Shown: one piece after another, positions 35,746 through 42,353 of the stretch
Numbering within the stretch: position 1 is the first letter of the stretch
How the letters are laid out: each line of letters begins with the position of its first letter
NCBI GenBank assembly: GCA_034120015.1
Contig: JAXEIF010000029.1
Span: forward strand, 62,001 to 126,000
Length of the DNA stretch: 64,000 nucleotides
Reading direction: 5' to 3'
Source of the DNA: CALXOJ01 sp034120015
Lineage (GTDB): Bacteria > Spirochaetota > Spirochaetia > JAFGXN01
The notes under the pieces: model-generated
Seen by the model: only the letters and a program-made list of their open reading frames with translations
Database searches by the model: none
Told to the model about the DNA's origin: nothing
Position numbers and translations under genes: made by a program

Positions 35746-36762
35746 ATGAAAACGATAAAAGAAGCGAACGAAGAACATTACCGGCCTGTGACGCAGGTGT
35801 TTCTGGAGCGTCTGCTGCGGATTCACGATTTGATTCAGACAGAATCGTATCCGAATGCGCCGTTTCTGGCGAAGCATACCGAAGTGAGTGTGGCGACGAT
35901 TAATCGCGATTTGGAATATATGCGCAGCCGGCTCGGGGCGCGAATCGAATACAGCCGCAGCCGCGGCGGTTATTATTATGAAGAAGAGTTTCATTTACCG
36001 ACCTATCTGATTTCCGCAAAAGAGTTTCAGGTTTTGGCGGCGGTTAAGAATCTGCTGGAGTGTTACCGGACGACGCCGATTTACCGGGAAGCGTGTGATA
36101 TTCTGAATCTGCTGTCGATGTCGACTCTCCATTCGGTGAAGGTGAAGTACGGCCTTTCGCGGGTGGCGGTGGCGCCGACGGCGCAGGCGGCGATCGACGA
36201 AGCGGTTTGGGAGAAGGTGTGGTCGGCGCTGATGAGCGATACGGTGATCGAATTTGATTATGTCGGCCGGTGGCGGGTCGGAAAAAGCCGCCGTCGTGTC
36301 CGACCGTACCAGCTTTTAATGGATCAGGGCGTCTGTTCGCTGTGGGGATACGACGAAAACCGCGCCGATATGCGGCTGTTTGTGCTGTCGCGGATGAGTA
36401 ACCCGGTTTTGACTCAGGAGACGTTCGAGCTTCCCGCCGATTATGATTTTACCCCTCACTGCGGCGGCGGTCATTTCGGCGCTTTTTACGAAAAGCAAAA
36501 ACTCCGGTTTACGGTCGAGTTTTTCGGCACGGCGCGGCCGTGGGTGCGCGAGCGCATCTGGGCGGACGATCAGCAGATTACCGAGTGTGAAGAGGAAAAT
36601 AAGACGGTGGTCTCGTTCACCGCGGCGCAGTCGATGATGGTGAAAGAGTGGATTTTGTCGCAGGGGTGCAATGCCCGTCCCGTCGAACCGGATTTTTTTG
36701 TCGAGGAATGGAAACAGGAAATCCGCCGGATGGCGGCGCTGATTCGGGAGGAGGAAACATGA
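35746..36762 (+). CDS. WYL-domain transcriptional regulator
   Basis: About 338 residues. An N-terminal winged helix-turn-helix (about 15-75; AKHTEVSVATINRDLEYMRSRLG, of the HTH/DeoR type) is followed by a WYL domain from about 145. VIEFDYVG and RRRVRPYQLLMDQGVCSLWGYDE are the typical WYL strands, though the central motif reads SLWGY. A C-terminal WCX-like extension follows (about 225-335). WYL regulators sense nucleic acids or nucleotides and control phage defence, DNA repair and stress genes. ATG 35746 is chosen because it coincides with the predicted transcription start; the frame is open to GTG 35725 inside the operator. ATGA overlap with the exonuclease gene. Confidence 0.87.
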   Translation: MKTIKEANEEHYRPVTQVFLERLLRIHDLIQTESYPNAPFLAKHTEVSVATINRDLEYMRSRLGARIEYSRSRGGYYYEEEFHLPTYLISAKEFQVLAAVKNLLECYRTTPIYREACDILNLLSMSTLHSVKVKYGLSRVAVAPTAQAAIDEAVWEKVWSALMSDTVIEFDYVGRWRVGKSRRRVRPYQLLMDQGVCSLWGYDENRADMRLFVLSRMSNPVLTQETFELPADYDFTPHCGGGHFGAFYEKQKLRFTVEFFGTARPWVRERIWADDQQITECEEENKTVVSFTAAQSMMVKEWILSQGCNARPVEPDFFVEEWKQEIRRMAALIREEET

Positions 36763-37274
36763 TTCTGGATTTTACGGCCATCGATTTCGAAACGGCTTAT
36801 TACCGCAGCGAAAGCGCCTGTTCGATCGGGCTGGTACGTTTTCGGGACGGGAAAGCGGTCGATTCGTTTTATTCGCTGATTCGGCCGCCTTCGCTCTACG
36901 TTCGTCCCGATTTTACGGCGATTCACGGGCTGACGGTTGCCGACCTGACCGATGCGCCGACCTTCGACCGCATCTGGCCGCAGGTGCGGGATTTTATCGG
37001 CGATCTGCCGCTGACGGCGCACAATGCCCGGTTCGACCGGACCGTACTGCAGCAATCGGCGGCTCATTACGGCATCCGCTGCCCCGATTATCCGTTTTAC
37101 TGCTCGTGCCTTACCGCGCGGCGGGCACTGCCCGGTGGCTCTCACCGGCTGACGGTGCTGGCCGACCGCTACGGCATCGTGTACGACGCCCACAACGCGT
37201 TGGCCGATGCGGAAACGTGCGGCCGCCTTTTTGTCCTGTTCCAGCAGGCCGGGACGGCGGCTGTGCGCGGGTGA
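36759..37274 (+). CDS. DnaQ-like 3'-5' exonuclease (DEDDh)
   Basis: 171 residues. The three exonuclease motifs are clear: ExoI AIDFETAYY (D and E, about residue 8), ExoII TAHNARFDRTVL (about 85), and ExoIII HNALADAETCG (H and D, about 147). It is the size of stand-alone DnaQ/RNase T-type nucleases and has no polymerase-binding or other domain. GGAGGAAAC precedes the ATG, which overlaps the WYL stop by four bases, so the regulator and nuclease are made together. A role in DNA or RNA turnover tied to the WYL response is inferred. Confidence 0.88.
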   Translation: MILDFTAIDFETAYYRSESACSIGLVRFRDGKAVDSFYSLIRPPSLYVRPDFTAIHGLTVADLTDAPTFDRIWPQVRDFIGDLPLTAHNARFDRTVLQQSAAHYGIRCPDYPFYCSCLTARRALPGGSHRLTVLADRYGIVYDAHNALADAETCGRLFVLFQQAGTAAVRG

Positions 37275-37351
37275 GGCACGGCAAAGCTGCCTCCGGCGCG
37301 CCTTTTGCAGCGCCCCGATTTTGTCGATTATGCACGAAAAAATTTTCGATA

Positions 37352-37385
37352 ATATCACTCCCTGATAGAGCGGTTCTGTCAGAAT
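37352..37385 (+). promoter_or_regulatory. WYL operator (copy b) with extended -10 promoter
   Basis: ATATCA-CTCCC-TGATAG (37352-37368) followed by TGT-CAGAAT (-10 at 37380-37385). A/T tract CGAAAAAATTTTCG upstream. An inverted partial copy, ATCAGGAGTGA, covers the Shine-Dalgarno of the next gene (centred near 37396). Confidence 0.7.
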
Positions 37386-37402
37386 CAAATCAGGAGTGAA
37401 AA

Positions 37403-38419
37403 ATGAAACCGAATCTTTTTGAAATTGCAACAAAAGAATTGTCTCAGGACGGATTTTTGACTTGGCTGATTCGTTATGCCGATCCGGAATGCCAAGGAGA
37501 AAATCCTGCCGTATTCGAGTGTGCACAGAAATTTGTGCGGTTTTTAATGGAAAAACAGGATGATTTTCGGATTGAGAAAGTCAGAGCATACCGTCAGTGG
37601 AACCGTATCGACATTCTGGTTGAAGTCAACGATGACAGTGTGATTATCATCGAAGATAAAACCGTTACGGGAACACACAGTAATCAGTTGCAACGGTACA
37701 GAGAAAAAGTCGAAGAAATATTTGGCGGAAAAACGATTTACTGTATTTATTTGAAAACAGGAAATGAAAGTGTTTTCGATTTATCCAAAAATGTTGAAGC
37801 CTACGGATACAGGGTTGTCGGACGAGGCGATATTCTGGAAATTCTGAATTCCTGCAAGACTTCCAATGATATTCTGACGGAATTCAGAGAGAATCTTCAG
37901 ACAATCGAAGATAAGACAAAAAATTGTACGCAAATCGAATCGGTCTGTTCTTCCTCTTATGCAGTCGAAGGGTTTTTTCTGGAACTGGCCGAGCAGCTGG
38001 CTGCCGATCCGGAATGCGGAGGCTCTCCCGAATGGGGATATGTTTCCAATCCGAAGGGAGGCTTTCTCGGATTGTGGTATTTCTGGCGGCAGGCGGCCGA
38101 GGCCGACGGGAACTGGCTGTATATTCAGATTGAAAATCACTTTGCAGACGGACTTCATCTGTATATTCGTATGGACAGTAGGGAAAAGAACGCCAAGACT
38201 GTGGAAAGCAGACATCTTCGTCATTATTACAGAAAAGTGTCCGAGGCCGCTTCCGAGTTCGGTCTGACAGTTGTCAAAAGATCCCGCTTCAAAGGAGGCG
38301 GAACGGGAACCGTTGCCGAAATTTCCGGCATTTTTCCGCAAACGGGAGAAATCGAAACGGATATTCTGCTGTCAAAGTTAAAACAGGTTCAGGAACTGAT
38401 AGAATCGATAAAAAAATAA
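37403..38419 (+). CDS. PD-(D/E)XK nuclease-superfamily protein under WYL control
   Basis: 338 residues. The N-terminal half has the PDDEXK_4-like core: WNRIDILVEV (aspartate, about residue 76), IIIEDKT (E-D-K, about 89-92), then HSNQLQRYREKV (Q and Y). The pattern D..ExK..QxxxY is that of metal-dependent nucleases. The C-terminal half (about 180-338) is an unassigned domain with a tryptophan-rich centre (GLWYFWRQA). Function unknown; relatives occur in accessory and defence-type loci. Monocistronic, with CAGGAG at the start. It probably degrades nucleic acid, but no substrate can be named. Confidence 0.72.
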   Translation: MKPNLFEIATKELSQDGFLTWLIRYADPECQGENPAVFECAQKFVRFLMEKQDDFRIEKVRAYRQWNRIDILVEVNDDSVIIIEDKTVTGTHSNQLQRYREKVEEIFGGKTIYCIYLKTGNESVFDLSKNVEAYGYRVVGRGDILEILNSCKTSNDILTEFRENLQTIEDKTKNCTQIESVCSSSYAVEGFFLELAEQLAADPECGGSPEWGYVSNPKGGFLGLWYFWRQAAEADGNWLYIQIENHFADGLHLYIRMDSREKNAKTVESRHLRHYYRKVSEAASEFGLTVVKRSRFKGGGTGTVAEISGIFPQTGEIETDILLSKLKQVQELIESIKK

Positions 38420-38435
38420 TCGAAAAAAAATGACT

Positions 38436-38468
38436 CTCTCACTCCCTGATAGAGCGGCCTGCTAAAAT
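38436..38468 (+). promoter_or_regulatory. WYL operator (copy c) with extended -10 promoter
   Basis: CTCTCA-CTCCC-TGATAG (38436-38452) then TGC-TAAAAT (-10 at 38463-38468). Leader ATCGGGAGTGA (centred 38479) is an inverted partial copy over the Shine-Dalgarno, as at copy b. Confidence 0.7.
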
Positions 38469-38485
38469 TGAATCGGGAGTGAAAC

Positions 38486-40666
38486 ATGAAAAAATTACTG
38501 ACGATTTTTATCGGAACTTTATTGATGATTTTCGGGTGTAAACCGGAAAATCATTTTGTAATCGGCGTACAGTTGGATCAGACACAGCTGCGGTTGTCTG
38601 TCGGAGAGGCAGTCACAGCCGTCTTAACGGCGACCGTTCTGCCGGAAAGCGCCGCCGCCCGGGATATTTCCTGGCAGACGACAGATGATGCCGTTGTTTC
38701 GGTGACCCCGACAGGAGACAACACCGCCGAGGTCAGAGCGGTCGGCGCCGGAACGGCAGCCGTTTCCGTAACAACACAGGAGGGCGGCTTTACGGCGGTC
38801 TGCGCCGTGACGGTCGGCGCTCCGCTTTCGGCAATCCGGTTAAATATCGACCGGCTTTATCTGCCGGAAGGAAAAAATCAGAATCTGACGGTTTCCCGTG
38901 TCGGAAACAATCCTGAAGAAGCGCTGCCGGATGTCCGTTGGCGTTCCGGGAACGGAGCGGTGGCTGCGGTCGATGATGCCGGAACGGTGACGGCGGTCGC
39001 CGAAGGCGAAACGCAGATCGAGGCTTCCGTTGTGACCCGGGAAGGGGAAACGCTGACGGCCGTCTGTCATGTGACCGTCACGGCGGCGGGGGAGACGGAG
39101 ACTCCCGGCGGTTTGATTTATGCGGTTATGTTTGATTCGGATGCCGTCGATGCGGCTGTCGGAGACCGGCTGACACCGACGGTCACCGTCTATCCGCCCG
39201 AAGCGGCCGGACGTCTGGTTCTGACGGCGGACGGTGGGCTGACGGTTAACGGAGACGGAAGCGTGACGATTGACCGGCTGGGTGTTTCCCGGCTGACAGC
39301 GGCAGTTGACGGCATCACAGACACGCTGACGGTGACGGCTGTCTCGTTTGAAGGCACCGAAACCGGGGCGGCCGCAGCACTTCCGCTGCCGACCGAAGAA
39401 AATAAGGCCCTTTCTTACCGGCTGACGCTGACCGACACCGCTTTGTCCGGAACGCTGACAGCGGCACTCGGATCAACCGATGTTTTTCCGTTCGATCTGA
39501 CAGCGCCGAACGCCGAATCGGTTGCCGCCGAAGCCTTTGCCGGTGCTGCCGGATTAAAAAGTGTCCGCCTGGAGAAAGCCGTGACGGCCGGCTCGTCCGC
39601 TTTTGCCGGCTGTACCGGGCTGACCTCAATCGAGGCGCCGCTGCTGACGCAGGCCGGAGAGGCGCTGTTTCAAGGCTGTTCGGCACTGACAGCCGTCCGG
39701 TTTCCCGAATTGGCGGTAACCGGAACGGCCATTTTCGGCGGCTGTACCGCGTTGAGGGAGACGGAACTGGGGGCCTCCGCCGTTTCCTCGTTTTTGGATC
39801 TGTTCGGGGGCTCGTTTCCGGAAACGCTGTATGTAAAACTGCCGAAAGTGACATCCGTGGAATCGGATGCCTTCGCCGGCTGCGATTGGATTACGGGTCT
39901 CGAGCTTCCCGCAGCCGAGATGGAGACGGTCGGAAAACACGCCTTTTCCGGTTGTACTTCTCTGGAGAAATTGGTTCTCGGTGTTAAAAAAATTGATTTT
40001 ACCGGTCAGATTCCCACAAATCACTTTTTATTCTTTAATTTTTTCGGTCCGACGGGTCCCTCTGTGCCCAATTCGCTGACAGAATTGAGTTTTCCCCGCC
40101 TGGAGAGTGTGAGTGAACTTGCTTTTTCCGGATCAAGAAGATTGCGGAAAATCGATTTACCGCAGGTGACGGAAATCGGTGAAAAAGCATTTTACTCGTG
40201 TGTTTCTTTAACCGATGTCAATTGCCCGAACGTAAAAAAATTGGGCGCTTCGGTTTTTATAGAGTGTTATGCATTGCGCAATATCGACTGCTCTCATGTA
40301 ACAAGTTTCGGTAGTGAAAACATTTTTTTCCATTGTTACGGATTAAAACATCTCGTTTTTTCCGATATGACAGAGATCGATACTTCGGGATGTTTCTCCG
40401 GATGTGCGAATCTTTTGCTTGAATTTCCCAATGCACAGCGCATAAGGTTCGAGTTTTTAAGGGGATCTGTTTCATTGACCGTCCGGCTGACAACGCCGAA
40501 TCGAATTACGGTTATTTCCGACAGTTCCGGGGTAACGTATTCTCTGGATTCGCACACCCTTTATCTTCACGAAAACAAAAAAACGGAAGTCAGCGGTTTG
40601 AATTGGAGGGGGCGTACCTGGAAACAGATCTTCTTTGTCGACGATAACGGGAACGTTGTGCCGTAA
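38486..40666 (+). CDS. Lipoprotein with Ig-like (BIg2) and leucine-rich (LRR_5/BspA) repeats
   Basis: 726 residues. The leader ends in a lipobox-like IFGC (about 15-18). Two or three BIg2-type modules span about 22-285 (VSVTPTGDNTAEVRAVGAGTAAVSV; AVDDAGTVTAVAEGETQIEA). From about 345 there are BspA-like leucine-rich repeats of the form FAGCTGLTSIEAPLLTQAG and FSGCTSLEKLVL, to about 660. Such proteins sit on the cell surface and bind hosts, other bacteria or polymers. The first two thirds are much more GC-rich than the last third (after about 40000), suggesting repeat modules of different origin. It is downstream of WYL operator c. Confidence 0.85.
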   Translation: MKKLLTIFIGTLLMIFGCKPENHFVIGVQLDQTQLRLSVGEAVTAVLTATVLPESAAARDISWQTTDDAVVSVTPTGDNTAEVRAVGAGTAAVSVTTQEGGFTAVCAVTVGAPLSAIRLNIDRLYLPEGKNQNLTVSRVGNNPEEALPDVRWRSGNGAVAAVDDAGTVTAVAEGETQIEASVVTREGETLTAVCHVTVTAAGETETPGGLIYAVMFDSDAVDAAVGDRLTPTVTVYPPEAAGRLVLTADGGLTVNGDGSVTIDRLGVSRLTAAVDGITDTLTVTAVSFEGTETGAAAALPLPTEENKALSYRLTLTDTALSGTLTAALGSTDVFPFDLTAPNAESVAAEAFAGAAGLKSVRLEKAVTAGSSAFAGCTGLTSIEAPLLTQAGEALFQGCSALTAVRFPELAVTGTAIFGGCTALRETELGASAVSSFLDLFGGSFPETLYVKLPKVTSVESDAFAGCDWITGLELPAAEMETVGKHAFSGCTSLEKLVLGVKKIDFTGQIPTNHFLFFNFFGPTGPSVPNSLTELSFPRLESVSELAFSGSRRLRKIDLPQVTEIGEKAFYSCVSLTDVNCPNVKKLGASVFIECYALRNIDCSHVTSFGSENIFFHCYGLKHLVFSDMTEIDTSGCFSGCANLLLEFPNAQRIRFEFLRGSVSLTVRLTTPNRITVISDSSGVTYSLDSHTLYLHENKKTEVSGLNWRGRTWKQIFFVDDNGNVVP

Positions 40667-40708
40667 AAAAATTCCGGTTCGGAAACCGGCCGCCGGTGCT
40701 TATCCGTA

Positions 40709-40742
40709 TTGACAATTTTGTTAAAAATAGTTAGTCTACTAA
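40709..40742 (+). promoter_or_regulatory. Promoter and probable operator of the MarR gene
   Basis: TTGACA (40709-40714), 17 bases, then TAGTCT (40732-40737) as a weak -10. The palindrome TTAGTCTACTAA (40731-40742) overlaps the -10, the usual place for an autoregulatory MarR site. Its half-site TTAGT/ACTAA is also found in the promoter at 16844. Confidence 0.5.
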
Positions 40743-40781
40743 TAATTAGCATTCTAACTGTTTTTGTTTTACGGAGGGATA

Positions 40782-41246
40782 ATGGCGGATTCGTTTCACT
40801 ATTTGCTGATGGCCGCTCATGTGCTTTTTCAGAAACGGCTTTTCGAGCTTCTGAAGGAATCGGGACTGACGGCGGGGCAGCCGAAGATTTTGGAATATCT
40901 GGAAGCACACAACGGGGTCAGTCAGAAAGAACTGGCGTCCGGCTGCCTGATCGAGCCGGCCTCGCTGACATCGATTCTCAACCGGATGGAAGAGAAAAAG
41001 CTGATCGAACGGCGGATGCTGAACGGCAACAGACGGACATTTTATATTTTCGTAACCGATACGGGCCGCCGGCGGCAGCGGCAGATTGCCGACGCTTTCC
41101 GTCAGCTGGAAGCCGAGGCGTTTGACGGCATTCCCGGGGAACAGCAAACCGCGGTTCGGGAGGTGCTGACCCGTGTTTACGGCAATTTAACCGCGCTTCG
41201 TTCGCCGGAGAATGCCGAACCCGCAAAGGAGGCGGCGGATGAATAA
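40782..41246 (+). CDS. MarR family transcriptional regulator
   Basis: 154 residues with the winged helix-turn-helix of MarR: LTAGQPKILEYLEAHNGVSQKELASGCLIEPASLTSILNRMEEKKLIERR (about 31-80), then a wing and a long dimerisation helix. The family represses transporters and is released by small ligands or oxidation. GGAGGGATA precedes ATG 40782; an in-frame ATG at 40764 is less well placed. The stop overlaps the next membrane-protein gene by eight bases, so the pair is one unit. Confidence 0.9.
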   Translation: MADSFHYLLMAAHVLFQKRLFELLKESGLTAGQPKILEYLEAHNGVSQKELASGCLIEPASLTSILNRMEEKKLIERRMLNGNRRTFYIFVTDTGRRRQRQIADAFRQLEAEAFDGIPGEQQTAVREVLTRVYGNLTALRSPENAEPAKEAADE

Positions 41247-41910
41247 GGTCAAACGGTATCTGCTGCTGGCGGTCGGGCTGTTTTTCAATTCACTCGGCGT
41301 CAGCTTTGTCACCAAAGCCGGTCTCGGCACATCGCCGATTTCCTCGATTCCGTATGTTTTGAGCCTGAATTCGACCCTGACGCTGGGAGAAACGACGGTT
41401 CTTTTCAGCATTCTTCTGATTCTGCTGCAGCTGATGATGTTGCGCCGTCACTTTCGGATTCGCGACCTCCTGCAGCTTCCGGTGTCGCTTCTTTTCGGAG
41501 GATTTATCGATCTGACGATGAAACTGCTTTTTTTTGTGACTCCCGACCGGTATCCGGAAAATCTCTTCTATCTGGCTGTCGGCTCGGCGGTGCTCGGATT
41601 CGGTGTCTGGCTCGAGGTGGTCGCCAATGTCGTGATGTTGCCGGGGGAAGGCTTCGTGCGCGCGGTCTGCCTTGTCCGCAAAAGCGATTTCGGCAAAACT
41701 AAAGTGGCCTTCGATGTGTCGATCACAATCGCTGCGGCCCTTTTGTCGCTGCTTTTTTCCCGTCGGGTCGAGGGAGTGAGGGAAGGAACAGTCATTGCCG
41801 CCCTTCTTGTCGGCATGATTGCCCGCCGGATAGCACGAATCTCGCTTTTCGTTTCGGATTTTTTCCGCCGCAGACACGAAACCGCCCTCGAAAATCGGGA
41901 AGCGAAATAA
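41239..41910 (+). CDS. YczE/YitT-type integral membrane protein
   Basis: About 223 residues with five or six hydrophobic segments. The N-terminal GLFFNSLGVSFVTKAGLGTSPISSIPYVLSL is typical of the YczE/DUF6198 membrane proteins, where GLGTSP is a signature. A cytoplasmic loop holds RKSDFGKTKVAFD. Function is unknown; a substrate-specific export or sensing role controlled by the adjoining MarR is inferred from the eight-base overlap. GGAGGCGGCGG lies before the ATG. Confidence 0.8.
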   Translation: MNKVKRYLLLAVGLFFNSLGVSFVTKAGLGTSPISSIPYVLSLNSTLTLGETTVLFSILLILLQLMMLRRHFRIRDLLQLPVSLLFGGFIDLTMKLLFFVTPDRYPENLFYLAVGSAVLGFGVWLEVVANVVMLPGEGFVRAVCLVRKSDFGKTKVAFDVSITIAAALLSLLFSRRVEGVREGTVIAALLVGMIARRIARISLFVSDFFRRRHETALENREAK

Positions 41911-41921
41911 AATATTCGGTC

Positions 41922-41955
41922 ATATCACATCCTGATAGACTCCCTGTCATAAAAT
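41922..41955 (+). promoter_or_regulatory. WYL operator (copy d) with promoter
   Basis: ATATCA-CATCC-TGATAG (41922-41938) followed by TAAAAT (41950-41955). The -10 spacing matches the other copies within one base. There is no inverted copy over the Shine-Dalgarno here. Confidence 0.6.
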
Positions 41956-41983
41956 ATCTCATCTTAACAATAAGGAGCTTTTT

Positions 41984-42211
41984 ATGGCACAAATGATTAA
42001 TCGGGGAGCGGAACTGATCCGCATCAATGCAGCGAAAAAATGTCTGGAGTATTCGACGGACGGCGGACGTTTCTGGCGAAACCGTTATTCGTTTACGTCT
42101 TCGGTCGGTGTCATCGAAGATTTGACCGAGAACGGCAACGAAATTCTGGCGACAACGTCGAAAGGTCTTTATTATTCGACAGACGAAGGCCGTTTCTGGC
42201 GCCGCCGTTAA
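41984..42211 (+). CDS. Small protein with two Asp-box (BNR) motifs
   Basis: 75 residues containing two copies of a short unit: LEYSTDGGRFWRNRY (about 21-35) and LYYSTDEGRFWRRR (about 62-75). Both fit the Asp-box pattern S-x-D-x-G-x-x-W of sialidase-type beta-propeller blades. There is no signal peptide, so it is probably cytosolic. Two blades cannot close a propeller, so oligomerisation is expected. Larger proteins with the same repeat are known from gut bacteria but have no assigned function as far as I know. AAGGAG precedes the ATG. Controlled by WYL operator d. Confidence 0.72.
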   Translation: MAQMINRGAELIRINAAKKCLEYSTDGGRFWRNRYSFTSSVGVIEDLTENGNEILATTSKGLYYSTDEGRFWRRR

Positions 42212-42215
42212 CCGG

Positions 42216-42244
42216 TTGACTTTTTCGGCGGATTCTGTTACCGT
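42216..42244 (+). promoter_or_regulatory. Promoter of the riboswitch-controlled antiporter gene
   Basis: TTGACT (42216-42221), 17 bases, TGT-TACCGT (-10 at 42239-42244, extended -10). Transcription would start about 42250, at the aptamer edge. Confidence 0.45.
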
Positions 42245-42248
42245 GAAT

Positions 42249-42313
42249 TCGGAAATGAGGTTCTTCCGAAACGGCACTGCCGTTTGAACCGCCGAAAGGC
42301 CGATGACTTCTGC
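42249..42313 (+). promoter_or_regulatory. Fluoride riboswitch (crcB motif) aptamer
   Basis: CGGAA-AUGAGGUUC-UUCCG (42250-42268) is the P2 hairpin with the conserved AUG loop. GAAAC and a P3 stem CGGC..GCCG follow, then GAUGACUUCUGC (42302-42313). GAGGU of the P2 loop pairs with ACUUC to close P1. This follows the fluoride aptamer order GG..AUG..CC-AAAC-P3-GAUG-P1'. Na+/H+ antiporters are known targets of this class, which fits the gene downstream. P3 is longer than usual. Confidence 0.8.
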
Positions 42314-42342
42314 AAACATGCGGAATCATCGGCTTTTTTTTT
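42299..42342 (+). terminator. Riboswitch expression-platform terminator
   Basis: GCCGATGACTTCTGC (42299-42313) pairs with GCGGAATCATCGGC (42320-42333), followed by nine T. The left arm uses the aptamer's GAUG-ACUUC segment, so aptamer and terminator exclude each other: ligand should switch the gene on. The T-run ends two bases before the GGAGG of the antiporter. Confidence 0.85.
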
Positions 42343-42353
42343 GAGGAGGTGTT

